Below, piece after piece: positions 26,468 through 35,346 of a stretch of DNA of 43,722 nt. Positions within the stretch are counted from its first letter, which is position 1. The number at the start of each line of letters is the position of its first letter. Position numbers and translations under genes: made by a program. This DNA comes from a virus: positions 1 to 43,722 of the IMG/VR virus record IMGVR_UViG_3300037628_000345; one strand, given 5' to 3'. The notes beneath the pieces were generated by a model. That model saw nothing but the letters and a program-made list of their open reading frames with translations, made no database searches and was not told where the DNA came from.

Positions 26468-26928
26468 CAGCCTATCTCCATTGTTGCTTTCACGTAGTGC
26501 CACATGCAGACTGCATCGGCAGAGTGTTCGTCCAGGTCCAGACCCGTCAATTCTTTTGCCCGTTCGATCATCGGGTTCTTGGACCCTTGTTTCTTCCCGG
26601 TTCCGGTTGCCCACTGCCGGATCTTCTGATTAGACGGGTCCAGGATTGCAGCCTGGTATTGGTCGGCCAGGGCCTCAATGATCCCGGCGTACCCCCATCC
26701 GGCGCGAGTGGCCCCCAGTCCCCGGTTAAAGGGCTTCTCGTAAGCGACAACGTCCGGGCCTTCCTGCAAGAAGTATCTGTCCAGGAAACGCATCGCATTC
26801 CCAAATCTCCTTGGCCGGAACTCATCCGCACCCCAGCCTTTAGGAGGATCACCAAGAAACTCCGTGTGGGCATCTTCCCCATTGAAGACGCCGATGAACT
26901 TGCCGAGGTCGATTGCGATGAGTTTCAT
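26467..26928 (-). CDS. RuvC-like Holliday junction resolvase
   Basis: A 153-aa protein with the RNase H-like resolvase arrangement: D7 in IAIDLGK, E64 in VVAYEKPF, and H135 and D138 in DEHSADAV. These are the expected metal-binding positions. It should cut branched DNA produced during replication and recombination and clear it before packaging. It is slightly shorter than bacterial RuvC and of typical phage size. It overlaps its neighbours by ATGA and TGATG, so it belongs to the polymerase operon. Confidence 0.85.
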   Translation of the reverse strand: MKLIAIDLGKFIGVFNGEDAHTEFLGDPPKGWGADEFRPRRFGNAMRFLDRYFLQEGPDVVAYEKPFNRGLGATRAGWGYAGIIEALADQYQAAILDPSNQKIRQWATGTGKKQGSKNPMIERAKELTGLDLDEHSADAVCMWHYVKATMEIG

Positions 26929-27056
26929 TTAAACCCGTCGATCATAACCCAGAAAAACAGGAATTCAAAGATGATTGCCCTGTTAACTCCTCGGCAAGAG
27001 TTGCTCACCCCTAAACCAAAATCATACCTACGACTTCTTCCAATGTGTATCTTCAT
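26925..27056 (-). CDS. Micro-ORF linking DNA polymerase and RuvC genes
   Basis: A 43-aa ORF joined to both neighbours by ATGA overlaps: its ATG overlaps the DNA polymerase stop and its stop overlaps the resolvase ATG. The sequence is basic at the N-terminus and hydrophobic near the end (NRAIIFEFLFFWVMIDGFK). It fills an otherwise empty 124-bp gap exactly, which is the main evidence that it is real. The function is unknown. Confidence 0.6.
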   Translation of the reverse strand: MKIHIGRSRRYDFGLGVSNSCRGVNRAIIFEFLFFWVMIDGFK

Positions 27057-29146
27057 TTCCTGTACCTTTCTCCAATCCAGCACTCCGCCTGTACGGGGAT
27101 GCCTAGTTCACGAGCCCAGGGGGGGGCATCACACATAACTTCTTCCATCGCCTTCTTGTCGGCCCTGTGTTCTTCCGGCTCCGTGATCTCCTCATCATGG
27201 ACTGTGAGGATGTGGGGGTAACCGAGTTCGAATTCTACCTTGAACATGCTGTTGACCATCAAGTCCCGGGCCAGACCTTGTACCACATTCTCGGTCAGCA
27301 GTCCACCATAGGCGTGCTTCGTGACCCACTTCCCGGACGTTGTAGTCTGGTACGTGAAGCCCTCTCTGATGTCATTCTCATCCCAGGGGACAGCTTTCTT
27401 GACTTGTTGGGGGTTGAAGTACCACAGGAGGCGCCCGGAAGGCAGGCGGCACGTCAGCCAGGCGTCATGAAGGGCGTAGGTGACCCCGAAGGCCTCGTGG
27501 GGCGTCCGGTCCCACACGGTGCGTATGGCGGCGTCCTGAAGACCATACCAGAGCTTCGGAACCAGAGGCGCGAACTCTTTGCGGTATGTCTTAACGACCT
27601 TTTCTGCCATTTCCAGTGAAATTTCCATGCCGGTCTGTTCCTTGACCTGGGCCTTGAACCGGGGTGCTCCCATCTGGAACCCGCAACCCAGTACCCCACT
27701 CTTCCCCATTTGGCCTTCGAGTTTGTGGGCGTCGGACTTGCGGTCCACCTCAAAGCCAAAGATCGTCGAGGCCAAGGCGTTATAGATATCCAGGCCCTGT
27801 CGCATCAACTCAGTCTGGTCATGCTGCCCTGCGAGGGCCAGGACGATCCGGGCTTCAATGGAAGAGAAGTCACCGGCACACAAGATCCTCCCGGGCCGGG
27901 CGATGATCCCATGTCGGAGAGAGGAGGCCAGTATTTTGACTGTCGAGTTCCCGAACATTGTAGCCAGGAGTTCTGCGTCCCGGTGCATGATGGTTGCGAT
28001 CAGTGTGGCGATGTCGTACTTGCCGATGACGCCCCGGGGGAAGTTCTGCGGCTGAATGAGGCGCCCACCCCAGCGACCCGGCCCGGCGGCGTGGTACTGA
28101 AGCATCCCGACAGCGATCCCGTCCTTGTCGGTGGACCGTCGCATCGCATCGACTTTCTTGATGCTGGCAGACGTTAAGTCGCTTCGGAGTTCCATAGCCG
28201 ACCGGACATCCTCGGGGAGGTCTCCTCGGAGCATGAACTCCTCGACGACGTCCTTGACCATATTGGGAAGTTGTTCTTCCGCTGTCAGAACTTCGAGATT
28301 ATCATTCTCGTCAATGGCGCCGCTGTATACTGGAGGAAGACGCTCTCTTATCCACGCGAGGACTTTGTCTCTTTGTGTTGCTGCAAGGCCACCAGTAATC
28401 TCCGCAAACTTTTCGGCCAGGGGTACGCACGCCTGCTGTATAAGATCTTCACATGCTGAGACGTAATCAAGGTCGAAGCGGACCCCTCGCTCATTAATGA
28501 CCTGGTCAAGTTCCCATACTGCTTGTTCCACTCGGGAGAGAGTTCGAACACGATCAAGTAACCCGTCTTCGGTTCGTACATCCGTGCGACAGTACTCCCC
28601 GGTGATGCGGTATAATTCCGGGTCATTGTTCCAGCCAAAGCCCTCTTCGCAATGTTCATCAGGGACAAGATTGTGCTCCTTTTTCTTTGGCATCTTCTGG
28701 GGCTTCATGATCTGATGGAGTGCCCGGGAACCGGCAGTGTCTTTCTGGATGCGGAGATCGAGGACTTGCCCGGCCCGCACTAACTTCAAGGGTATCGCCT
28801 TCATGGCACAGACAGCCATCGTGTCCATCCAACGGAACTCCGACCGACTTGGCCAGCCGTATCTCTTCTCCATGATGTGCGTCCAGATCATCTTCTCGAA
28901 GAGACAATTGTGGGCCACAACGAAGGGGTCTTCACTCTCGATAAATTCAAACAGATCATCGGGGGGAGGGTCAGGCAGGACACCGGTCATGAAATTCCCG
29001 GCGGACCAGAGTTTCGGTGTACCCCCGTTGAAGGAGTAACCGAGAAACGTGGCATCTGTTGAGGGGTGCTGGGCATAGACCGAGGCGCCGCACTTGTTCA
29101 AGTCACAAGCTGATTTTGTCTCAAAATCAACAGTCACATGGGCCAT
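27053..29146 (-). CDS. DNA polymerase, family A with 3'-5' exonuclease
   Basis: A 697-aa replicative polymerase. The start at 29146 (MAHVTVDFETK) puts Exo I (D7, E9) at the N-terminus as usual; the longer reading adds unrelated residues. Exo II is AHNCLFEK (N79), Exo III is YCRTD (Y184, D188). Polymerase motif A is AGDFSSIEARI (D425, E430), motif B lies around R468-K481, and motif C is TVHDEE (H650, D651). There is no 5'-nuclease domain. This type travels with DUF2815, DUF2800 and SNF2 genes, all present here. Its start overlaps the stop of a 54-aa gene. Confidence 0.95.
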   Translation of the reverse strand: MAHVTVDFETKSACDLNKCGASVYAQHPSTDATFLGYSFNGGTPKLWSAGNFMTGVLPDPPPDDLFEFIESEDPFVVAHNCLFEKMIWTHIMEKRYGWPSRSEFRWMDTMAVCAMKAIPLKLVRAGQVLDLRIQKDTAGSRALHQIMKPQKMPKKKEHNLVPDEHCEEGFGWNNDPELYRITGEYCRTDVRTEDGLLDRVRTLSRVEQAVWELDQVINERGVRFDLDYVSACEDLIQQACVPLAEKFAEITGGLAATQRDKVLAWIRERLPPVYSGAIDENDNLEVLTAEEQLPNMVKDVVEEFMLRGDLPEDVRSAMELRSDLTSASIKKVDAMRRSTDKDGIAVGMLQYHAAGPGRWGGRLIQPQNFPRGVIGKYDIATLIATIMHRDAELLATMFGNSTVKILASSLRHGIIARPGRILCAGDFSSIEARIVLALAGQHDQTELMRQGLDIYNALASTIFGFEVDRKSDAHKLEGQMGKSGVLGCGFQMGAPRFKAQVKEQTGMEISLEMAEKVVKTYRKEFAPLVPKLWYGLQDAAIRTVWDRTPHEAFGVTYALHDAWLTCRLPSGRLLWYFNPQQVKKAVPWDENDIREGFTYQTTTSGKWVTKHAYGGLLTENVVQGLARDLMVNSMFKVEFELGYPHILTVHDEEITEPEEHRADKKAMEEVMCDAPPWARELGIPVQAECWIGERYRK

Positions 29147-29310
29147 TATGCAGGATACCCGGCGTACCAGACATGCGCACCAAAGGGTCCAAATTTGAAA
29201 GCGATTTGGCGCGTGGACGTCCAAAACCAAAATTGCCAATTGAAGGGGCGGAGAGTGACACCAATTTCCATAAAATGAATTCGCTTCAATAGACTGTAGC
29301 GTGTCGGCAT
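29146..29310 (-). CDS. Small hypothetical protein before DNA polymerase
   Basis: A 54-aa ORF with GGAG 7 nt before the ATG and a TAATG overlap with the polymerase start. The pattern RPFNWQFWFWTSTRQIAFKF is aromatic-rich and looks like alternating strands. An in-frame ATG at 29412 could extend it to 88 aa but has a weaker start context. The function is unknown; coupling to polymerase translation is likely. The 171-bp stretch from 29311 to 29481 holds only a possible 17-aa peptide (29470 leftwards) and nothing else I can support. Confidence 0.5.
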   Translation of the reverse strand: MPTRYSLLKRIHFMEIGVTLRPFNWQFWFWTSTRQIAFKFGPFGAHVWYAGYPA

Positions 29311-29481
29311 GAGAAATCTCCAGGGAAGGGGGAAAAGGACGCCCGTACTCGGGATTATTACAGTTGATCCTGGGCTACACCGGTCTATGGGGCCTTGCGA
29401 GCTGTACCACATCCATTATGCGTTGCCAGTTTCTTCTGCCCACTGACGGGCGTCAAGTGCGTCATCCATGGTGAGGGATGT

Positions 29482-30114
29482 TTAGAAGGGGATCTCGTCG
29501 TCGAGACCGAGGGCACCACCAGTCGGGTCTTCATTGGATGCCTGACCACGGATGCCCCGGAAGGCTTCAGCGGCATTGCGCCCGGCGATGCGTTCACCCT
29601 TGCGGACATAGCAGACGATATTGAGGTAACAGGTCACGCCGTCTTTGCCATCCGCTTGGGTGCGGTCGTAGGCAACGAAGTTCACTTCCGCCGCAACGTA
29701 ACAGCCGGAGTACACCAGCTTCTGGTCGATAGTTTCTGAGAGTGGATCATTGCGTGCGTCCAGAACCACCGGCTCAAACTTCGATGAAGTCTTCAGGAGG
29801 ATCATATCCTCGTAGAACGCACCGTCCTTGCTGTCGGCTTCAGCCTTAGCCTTTTGGGCGTTGCCGTCCGAGAAGGGGAACTTGAGGGACTTTGTGTCCA
29901 CTCCCGGCCACTTGGCCTTCGCAACTTCGACAGCGCGGGTCTTGATTGCAGCCAGATCCGGATGATCCTTCGGGAACATGAACAAAGCACTGTATTTCGC
30001 CTCGCCGCTTTCCTTGCCGTTGCGTTTGAATTTCTTGGGGGTGAATAAGTTGGGGAAAACAATTCGGGCTTGTTCAAGTTTCCCGAACATAATAATTCCA
30101 AGGGGTTCTGCCAT
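29482..30114 (-). CDS. Single-stranded DNA-binding protein (DUF2815 type)
   Basis: A 210-aa protein. The ATG at 30114 has AAGGA 6 nt upstream. IIMFGKLEQARIVFPNLFTP, SALFMFPKDHPDLAAIK and VYSGCYVAAEVNFVAYD fit the DUF2815/Enc34-type OB-fold ssDNA-binding family (T7 gp2.5 role). The acidic C-terminal tail ends in LDDEIPF, typical of SSBs that recruit polymerase and helicase. It is preceded by a promoter and a leader of about 100 nt. Confidence 0.88.
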   Translation of the reverse strand: MAEPLGIIMFGKLEQARIVFPNLFTPKKFKRNGKESGEAKYSALFMFPKDHPDLAAIKTRAVEVAKAKWPGVDTKSLKFPFSDGNAQKAKAEADSKDGAFYEDMILLKTSSKFEPVVLDARNDPLSETIDQKLVYSGCYVAAEVNFVAYDRTQADGKDGVTCYLNIVCYVRKGERIAGRNAAEAFRGIRGQASNEDPTGGALGLDDEIPF

Positions 30115-30218
30115 GTCAATTCCTTTCAATATGGTCAATCTGTGTGGGAGTTGCTCTCCACCCCCAAAGTCACACTTCGAGCATTTAACGTCCGCAGAGT
30201 GTCTTGGACAACGAGAGG

Positions 30219-30247
30219 ACCCTAGACCTGTCCGGCCTGAGTGTCAA
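30219..30247 (-). promoter_or_regulatory. Sigma70-like promoter before the SSB and polymerase genes
   Basis: On the minus strand, TTGACA (30247-30242), a 17-nt spacer and TAGGGT (30224-30219). It overlaps the end of the deoxyribosyltransferase-like gene and would drive SSB, polymerase and downstream genes. The 129-bp gap also has a small hairpin (GTGGAG/CTCCCAC) near 30150-30170. Confidence 0.45.
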
Positions 30248-30714
30248 GTCCCGGGAAGCAGAATATGCTCGGCCAAAAGAACGGCGTCTTCAAGAGTGCG
30301 AACCCGGAAGCCCGCAAGGTGCGTGAGCATGACGTGCTCATGGACATTTCCCTCGTCTTCCATGATGAGTATAATAGGCTTGTCATACCTGTCTGCCCAC
30401 CCGAACTCGACCGCCGTTCCCAGGGACCGTTGGGTTGCACCCAAGAAGTTCACAATCATGAGGTCGCATGTCCGTACATCATTCCGATCCCGGGCCACGA
30501 TAGCAGCAGCAGTGGTGACCGGGTTGACCCCGTAGTCCTTCTCCAGGCTCGTGAACTTCGACGTGCCCTTGAGGTGCTCACAGCCCCGCATGGGGGACAG
30601 GCAGCTAATGCCCTCCTCGTCGAGTTGCGCGGCGATCTCTTTTCGCCAGCCGTTCGTGGCCTCTTCGTAACTGGTGCCGGTGATAGGACCAGCCAGATAA
30701 ACGGTCTTTCTCAT
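30244..30714 (-). CDS. Nucleoside 2-deoxyribosyltransferase-like protein
   Basis: A 156-aa protein with YLAGPITG at the N-terminus, WRKEIAAQLDEEGISCLSPM, RDRNDVRTCDLMIVNFLGA and SLGTAVEFGWADRYDKPIIL. These match the Rossmann-like nucleoside deoxyribosyltransferase / DUF4406 family. The Glu of TAVEFGWA sits where the catalytic Glu of the family lies. It may act on nucleotides for DNA synthesis; related phage proteins can have other base-exchange or hydrolase roles. It overlaps the DUF2800 gene by ATGA. Confidence 0.8.
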   Translation of the reverse strand: MRKTVYLAGPITGTSYEEATNGWRKEIAAQLDEEGISCLSPMRGCEHLKGTSKFTSLEKDYGVNPVTTAAAIVARDRNDVRTCDLMIVNFLGATQRSLGTAVEFGWADRYDKPIILIMEDEGNVHEHVMLTHLAGFRVRTLEDAVLLAEHILLPGT

Positions 30715-31871
30715 GCCTTTATTCCTTTGAATTTCTCTTCGGGTTTCTCGACAGAAATTGCTGCCGATCTGTTAGACAACGGAACGAACGTCAGTCCACC
30801 CTTCTTGGGCTTGTGGGCGTATTCCGAGACGAACTTCGGTCCGCCGACGCAGGTCTTCTCAATCTGTGCCGGGGACTTGAGTTTCTTTTCAACGTAGGCA
30901 TCGTCTCCAAATTGCTCCGGGGCTTTCTCTACACCGGCTTCATTCAGTACCCTGTCAACCTTGCTCTCGACCAACTTGCCACCGGGGATATGAGCGCCCT
31001 TGATGGCCCGGGAGTAGGACATATCCTTGATAGCTTTGACATACTTCAAGACCAGACTGGCTCGTTCGTATTCCAGACCGAGTTCCTTGTCAGAGAGGTT
31101 CTTCGCATCCGCGAGGTCCGCTTTTGCAGCGGCGTCAAACATTGCAGCCATGATTGGGCATCCTGTTTTGGCCGGACAGAACAAACAATGGTCTCCGGAC
31201 TTGAGTGTTGGGCCGATGTCATCGACGGCTTCCATGGCAGGGAGGAGTTTTTCAGTTCCCCACCGCATCAGGTTCTCGTGGTATATCCAGCTATCCCGGA
31301 TTGGCCCCTTGGGGTGGAAGGCCCGAGGCTGTACAATGACAACACAAGCCTGTTGTATCGCCTCTTGCCGGTCGGCCTCCAGTGCGAGATATGATCCGAG
31401 GGCGTAGTATTCGATCTGGGGATTTCCCAGGGCATCCTTGGCAATACCAACGCCGTGCTTGTAGTCCACGACGTAGATGGCAGTGTCAGTAATTAGAGTG
31501 AAATCCGAGGTCCCACCGAAGTCCGGATGGAATGCCTTGTTATCGACACGTTTCTCGATCAGGACAGTCGCCTTGGGAAACTTGGCCATGAGGTCTCGGC
31601 AGTAATCCAGGTAGACTTGAACAGCAACCACCATGTCCGCATTGACTTCGTGTTCATAGAATGTTTCCCCGAAGTGCTCCCAGGCATCAGTGCCGTCTTC
31701 AAGGCAAGTGGAAGCCAGTTCATGGGCCGCAGTACCCTCTGCCGCATAGGAACTCTCTTCGCCTTCAAGGCCAAACATCTCGGCAATCTGGATCGACGCC
31801 GGGCACTCCATCCACCGTTCGGCGCCGGAGGCAGAGAGACGTGTGTGGTCGGGGAGGATTTCTTCAGTCAT
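30711..31871 (-). CDS. RecB-type nuclease, DUF2800 family
   Basis: A 386-aa protein. PD-(D/E)XK residues are visible: H50 in AAHELAS, D123 in GGTSDF, D136 and K138 in VVDYKHG. C23 together with C229, C232 and C238 could hold an iron-sulfur cluster as in AddB-like nucleases. QIEYYALGSYLAL is the QxxxY motif. It should process DNA ends in recombination-dependent replication. It is a standard member of the DUF2815, polymerase A, DUF2800 and SNF2 gene set. Confidence 0.88.
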   Translation of the reverse strand: MTEEILPDHTRLSASGAERWMECPASIQIAEMFGLEGEESSYAAEGTAAHELASTCLEDGTDAWEHFGETFYEHEVNADMVVAVQVYLDYCRDLMAKFPKATVLIEKRVDNKAFHPDFGGTSDFTLITDTAIYVVDYKHGVGIAKDALGNPQIEYYALGSYLALEADRQEAIQQACVVIVQPRAFHPKGPIRDSWIYHENLMRWGTEKLLPAMEAVDDIGPTLKSGDHCLFCPAKTGCPIMAAMFDAAAKADLADAKNLSDKELGLEYERASLVLKYVKAIKDMSYSRAIKGAHIPGGKLVESKVDRVLNEAGVEKAPEQFGDDAYVEKKLKSPAQIEKTCVGGPKFVSEYAHKPKKGGLTFVPLSNRSAAISVEKPEEKFKGIKA

Positions 31872-32121
31872 TTTTTATGGCTCCCGCACGTAGTGTTTTT
31901 CTAATGAGGTTGCAGTACTGTCGGATTACGAGTTCCGGTCGGTCCCTACGGAACTGAAATTCACCAAACGGGATCACCCTGTCGCAAGCCCAGTTGTTTT
32001 GGGACGCTCGGATCTTGATGCCTTCATCCGTAATTTCATATACCCAATGTTCCGGGTCCTGGTATTCAGACAGGACAGAAATCAGAACATCAGCGGCGAG
32101 CTGTTTCAATGCATCAGCCAT
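31864..32121 (-). CDS. Hypothetical protein, 85 aa
   Basis: An 85-aa protein overlapping the DUF2800 start by 8 bp and the upstream gene by ATGA. It has a helical N-terminus (DALKQLAADVLISVLSEY) and strands (HWVYEITDEGIKIRAS). No family is recognised. It is translationally coupled in the replication operon. Confidence 0.65.
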   Translation of the reverse strand: MADALKQLAADVLISVLSEYQDPEHWVYEITDEGIKIRASQNNWACDRVIPFGEFQFRRDRPELVIRQYCNLIRKTLRAGAIKND

Positions 32122-32300
32122 CAGTACTCTCCCAATTTCTTTCGCTGGTGTTTAGTGGTACTCCGGGCAGTGTTGATCGCCGCCCGGAGTTTTTTGACAA
32201 GATCCTCAGCCTCAGAGGGGGTCAAGGCATTTGTAGAGCCATAAATACCCCCGGATGATCCGACAACGATCATTCCATCCTTTGTGACTGAGATCTCCAT
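32121..32300 (-). CDS. Hypothetical protein, 59 aa
   Basis: A 59-aa protein. The ATG at 32300 has GGAG 7 nt upstream. It has a strand-turn N-terminus (EISVTKDGMIVVGSSGGIYG) and a basic helical C-terminus (SEAEDLVKKLRAAINTARST). No family is recognised. Confidence 0.6.
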   Translation of the reverse strand: MEISVTKDGMIVVGSSGGIYGSTNALTPSEAEDLVKKLRAAINTARSTTKHQRKKLGEY

Positions 32301-32304
32301 TGTG

Positions 32305-32994
32305 CTACTCCATAGCATCCAGTTTGTTCAGGAACTTGCGACGCGAGCCCTGGGGCAGTTGCTTCACCGTGAACGGACCATCGTCCGGTGCGAAGGCCCG
32401 GATTGCGGCCTTGACTTTCTCGACACCATCGGGGTCGTTGTCGTCCTTGAACCGCTTGAGACGGAGGTTGATGGCAGTCTGGAGGTCACCATCCAGGATT
32501 TCTTCAGCCGGGTCACTGAGGTCTTCATCCATATTGAATTCGACTTCAGGTTCCGCAGGGGCACTCGTGTCGCCCATGACATCAGCCATCGGGTCAGCAT
32601 TCGCAGCAGCAGCGGCAGCCTCTTCAGCAGCTTTCTTGAGCTTGTTACGAGCACGAGTGCGGGCGGACCTTTGGCCCGGAGTAAGATCCTCTTCAGGGAT
32701 TTCCTCCATTTTAACGGGGCGCGTATCCGAACTTTTGCCACCGTTCGAAGCTGTACTCGGGGGTGACGTATTCGACTTTTTTTCCGGGGCACTCTCGATA
32801 CCAAGGTGTTGACGCACGACACTCTTTGCCTGACCCATGGCCTCATCGAGTTCGATCCCGATGCTGTCCACTTTCAAGTCCGCGAGGTCATCGAAGGCCA
32901 CTTCAATTTCGGCAGTCGCTTCCTTGTTGTCATACGTGCCCTGGGGCGCGACTTTCTGACTGTAGGAAGCCTTAATTTTAGTTACAGTACCCAT
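32305..32994 (-). CDS. Hypothetical acidic replication-region protein
   Basis: A 229-aa protein with a folded N-terminus (residues 1-70), a disordered Ser/Pro/Asp-rich middle, an Ala/Glu helix and a C-terminal basic segment. It follows the helicase gene by 3 nt. No catalytic motif is seen. The composition suggests a DNA-binding or bridging accessory, but the family is unknown to me. Confidence 0.6.
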   Translation of the reverse strand: MGTVTKIKASYSQKVAPQGTYDNKEATAEIEVAFDDLADLKVDSIGIELDEAMGQAKSVVRQHLGIESAPEKKSNTSPPSTASNGGKSSDTRPVKMEEIPEEDLTPGQRSARTRARNKLKKAAEEAAAAAANADPMADVMGDTSAPAEPEVEFNMDEDLSDPAEEILDGDLQTAINLRLKRFKDDNDPDGVEKVKAAIRAFAPDDGPFTVKQLPQGSRRKFLNKLDAME

Positions 32995-32997
32995 AGC

Positions 32998-34665
32998 TCA
33001 TATCTCCTTGTCCAGGGCTTCGTGAATGTCTTGCATCTTCTCAAGACTTGATCCTAACACGCGCTCGGAAAATGATCCGCGCACCATCATGTAATCTGCT
33101 TGCACCGAAAGTTCCTGTCCGTTCCTTCGGAGACGTCGAACCGTTTGTTCGTTCTCTCCGGACACCCAGGAAACTTCTCCGAGCACTGCACGATGACAGA
33201 CGTGCTGTAAACCGTCAGTGCCGACGCCCCCGGACATATAGTTGGCGAGAAAGACCCCCATTTTGGGGTTATTGATAAAATCTAATTTCGCCAAGTTCTT
33301 TTGACCGTCGGGCGTTGACCCATCAACTCGTGCTACTCCCCACTTATGGAGTTTATTCTCCCAGATGTCAAGCACTTCTTTATGCCATCCCGAAAGAAAG
33401 ATCTTGTCTACCCCACTCCCGAGCAGCATTTCAACATACTGCGCCACTCCAGGAGCCATGGCGAGACCCATCATCATGCGGACTGTAGAGATAGGACCAT
33501 CGACACTGGCCGACAGACCGTCCAGCTCATGGGGGTCGATGTCAAGCATCCGCTCCGCCTCCAGAGCCTTCCGGATCGCGCCATTGATTTCTATGTGCTG
33601 AACTTGGTGGCTTGCCTTGGGTAACTGAGGCATCACTTCGTCAAGACCCCGGCGGATCATAAAGTTCGCCCGCAGTCGGGCATTCAGTTCCGACAGTCTC
33701 CCGGCCTCTTCTCTCTTGTACTGACCATTGTACACGGCAGGATTATACTTGTTGCGGAACTCCGTCTCGGTCTGCCAGTCGATACTGTCCCAGCAAATAT
33801 TCTTGGCCAAAGTATAGCATTCTTTCGGTCTGTTCGGTAAGGGCGTCCCACTCAGGCCCAGGACATAACCGCAGTTCTCAGTCAGCCCGCCGAGTAATTC
33901 TGCTGTTCGTTTCGACCAATCGTTCGGGTCCTCGGGGTCCTTGTGCCAGATCGTCCCTCCGAAGATATGCTTCGTGCGCAGGGCTTCCGAGCTTTTCAGG
34001 AAATGGATCTCGTCAATGATAATCAGGTCGAATTTACCCTTGCGCAACGCATCATAGATCCCTCGGGAACACGCAAGGCCGAACGAAACAAACGTCCAGT
34101 TCGCCGTGGGGTGGACGCCGTCGGAACTCTTCATGATCGGGTACATTATAGGGCGACCGGGCATGGTGGACCAGAGGCGGGCGCAGTCCATCCACTGGAG
34201 CCGGATACTGGCCGGGCAGATCACCAGGACCCGCTTCGCCTTCATTTCGTTCGCGAGGAGTATGGCTTCCCCGGTCTTGCCGACGCCGGGCTCGTCTCCC
34301 CCCAGTGCGCCATTTCGTCGCATACAGTACTCAACGAAGGCCCCCTGGAAGGAGTAGGGCGACCCAATAATTCGGGCAAACTCTTCCGTATCCGGATAGG
34401 TCGTTTTGAAGTTACTGGTCAGGGCTCGGGAGGACTGGATCTCACCATAGAGGCCCTGGAGTTTCGTCCGGGCTCTGTCGTTGGCGTGTTTGATGAAGTT
34501 CACGGCGGCATAGGGTTCACGAGTGAAGACTACCGCCCGCTCCGGAGTTGAGGCCGGTCGGGAATAGTCCATCCCGTAGCCTTCCACAAGTGCCCGAAGA
34601 TCCGCGTCACCGCGATTGACATACAGACAGAAGGCGCCGGTACTCTCGGCATAATCAAGGATCAT
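32998..34665 (-). CDS. SNF2-type DEAD-like helicase
   Basis: A 555-aa superfamily 2 ATPase. Walker A is GDEPGVGKT (K130), Walker B is DEIH (218-221), motif III is GLSGTP, and the C-terminal RecA-like lobe has VDGSTPDGQKN, then NYMSGGVGTDGLQ (motif V) and ENEQTVRRLRRNGQ (motif VI). This is the SMARCAL1-like single-chain helicase or translocase usually encoded beside phage DUF2815, DUF2800 and polymerase A genes. It probably remodels forks or anneals strands. Length is normal. Confidence 0.9.
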   Translation of the reverse strand: MILDYAESTGAFCLYVNRGDADLRALVEGYGMDYSRPASTPERAVVFTREPYAAVNFIKHANDRARTKLQGLYGEIQSSRALTSNFKTTYPDTEEFARIIGSPYSFQGAFVEYCMRRNGALGGDEPGVGKTGEAILLANEMKAKRVLVICPASIRLQWMDCARLWSTMPGRPIMYPIMKSSDGVHPTANWTFVSFGLACSRGIYDALRKGKFDLIIIDEIHFLKSSEALRTKHIFGGTIWHKDPEDPNDWSKRTAELLGGLTENCGYVLGLSGTPLPNRPKECYTLAKNICWDSIDWQTETEFRNKYNPAVYNGQYKREEAGRLSELNARLRANFMIRRGLDEVMPQLPKASHQVQHIEINGAIRKALEAERMLDIDPHELDGLSASVDGPISTVRMMMGLAMAPGVAQYVEMLLGSGVDKIFLSGWHKEVLDIWENKLHKWGVARVDGSTPDGQKNLAKLDFINNPKMGVFLANYMSGGVGTDGLQHVCHRAVLGEVSWVSGENEQTVRRLRRNGQELSVQADYMMVRGSFSERVLGSSLEKMQDIHEALDKEI

Positions 34666-34874
34666 GTGTGCAACGATTTTCTTAAATTGCGGGCGTGTAT
34701 GACCATGATAATGATATTAACTACGGTCATGGGAAAGGAGTTTGTAAACCCGGCCAGCATAAGGAACAGAGCCGTCGCCAGTATACCCGAGACAGGTCCT
34801 TTCCAGTCCTGGAAACCATACATCCAGATACTGAGGATCACAGACAACCAGGCTAACCATTCAAGCCAGAGCAT
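34662..34874 (-). CDS. Small membrane protein
   Basis: A 70-aa protein. The ATG at 34874 has GGAGG 7 nt upstream. It has two or three hydrophobic helices (WLEWLAWLSVILSIWMYGF, then ILATALFLMLAGF) and ends in HARNLRKSLHT. It loosely resembles small PnuC- or YgjV-like membrane proteins. It overlaps the helicase start by 4 bp. The function is unknown. Confidence 0.6.
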   Translation of the reverse strand: MLWLEWLAWLSVILSIWMYGFQDWKGPVSGILATALFLMLAGFTNSFPMTVVNIIIMVIHARNLRKSLHT

Positions 34875-35346
34875 GAGGTGGCCTCCCGCAACCCTTCTCG
34901 GCACGGATGGCCCGCAGTTCGGCGCCACTGTACCCCTCGTTGGAGATGCGACCGAGTTTCAGAGTGAAGGGCTCGTGCTTGTCACCGGAGACAATAGCCA
35001 GGAGACCCTCCTTCTGGAGTTTCCCATCCTTGGCCTTCTTCTCCAGAGCGGTGCATTTGGCATTGTGTTCAGAAATGCGGCGACCCCGGAGAGCCCGGGA
35101 TGCCCGGACTTTCTTGAAGGCAATCGGTGCCGGAAGCTCCGCCTCCTCTTCTCCAATTGTCCGTTGGGCCGTCTTGCAAACAATTTTCAATTTGTGTGAC
35201 ATGCCCTTCCATCGAATAACCATACCCTCGTGCTTGGTAGGAGGCTTCGTTCGGGGGATTGGCTTCGCCTGGTATCCTTGGCCGACTGGAAATGGCGCCT
35301 GGTCCGGGCGGGACTGTTTTACAGGGGCTTGCTCTTGTTCTTGCAT
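34861..35346 (-). CDS. Hypothetical basic protein, 161 aa
   Basis: A 161-aa protein with a disordered Gln/Pro-rich N-terminus and a Lys/Arg-rich body (RKSRAL-type helix ALRGRRISEHNAKC). It overlaps both neighbours, so it sits in a tight operon. Nucleic-acid binding is possible from charge alone. The family is not recognised. Confidence 0.6.
   Translation of the reverse strand: MQEQEQAPVKQSRPDQAPFPVGQGYQAKPIPRTKPPTKHEGMVIRWKGMSHKLKIVCKTAQRTIGEEEAELPAPIAFKKVRASRALRGRRISEHNAKCTALEKKAKDGKLQKEGLLAIVSGDKHEPFTLKLGRISNEGYSGAELRAIRAEKGCGRPPHALA

Noticed and set aside
29395-29739. Plus-strand ORF of 114 codons over the SSB gene
   Set aside because: It is antisense to a confident SSB gene and has no start signal.
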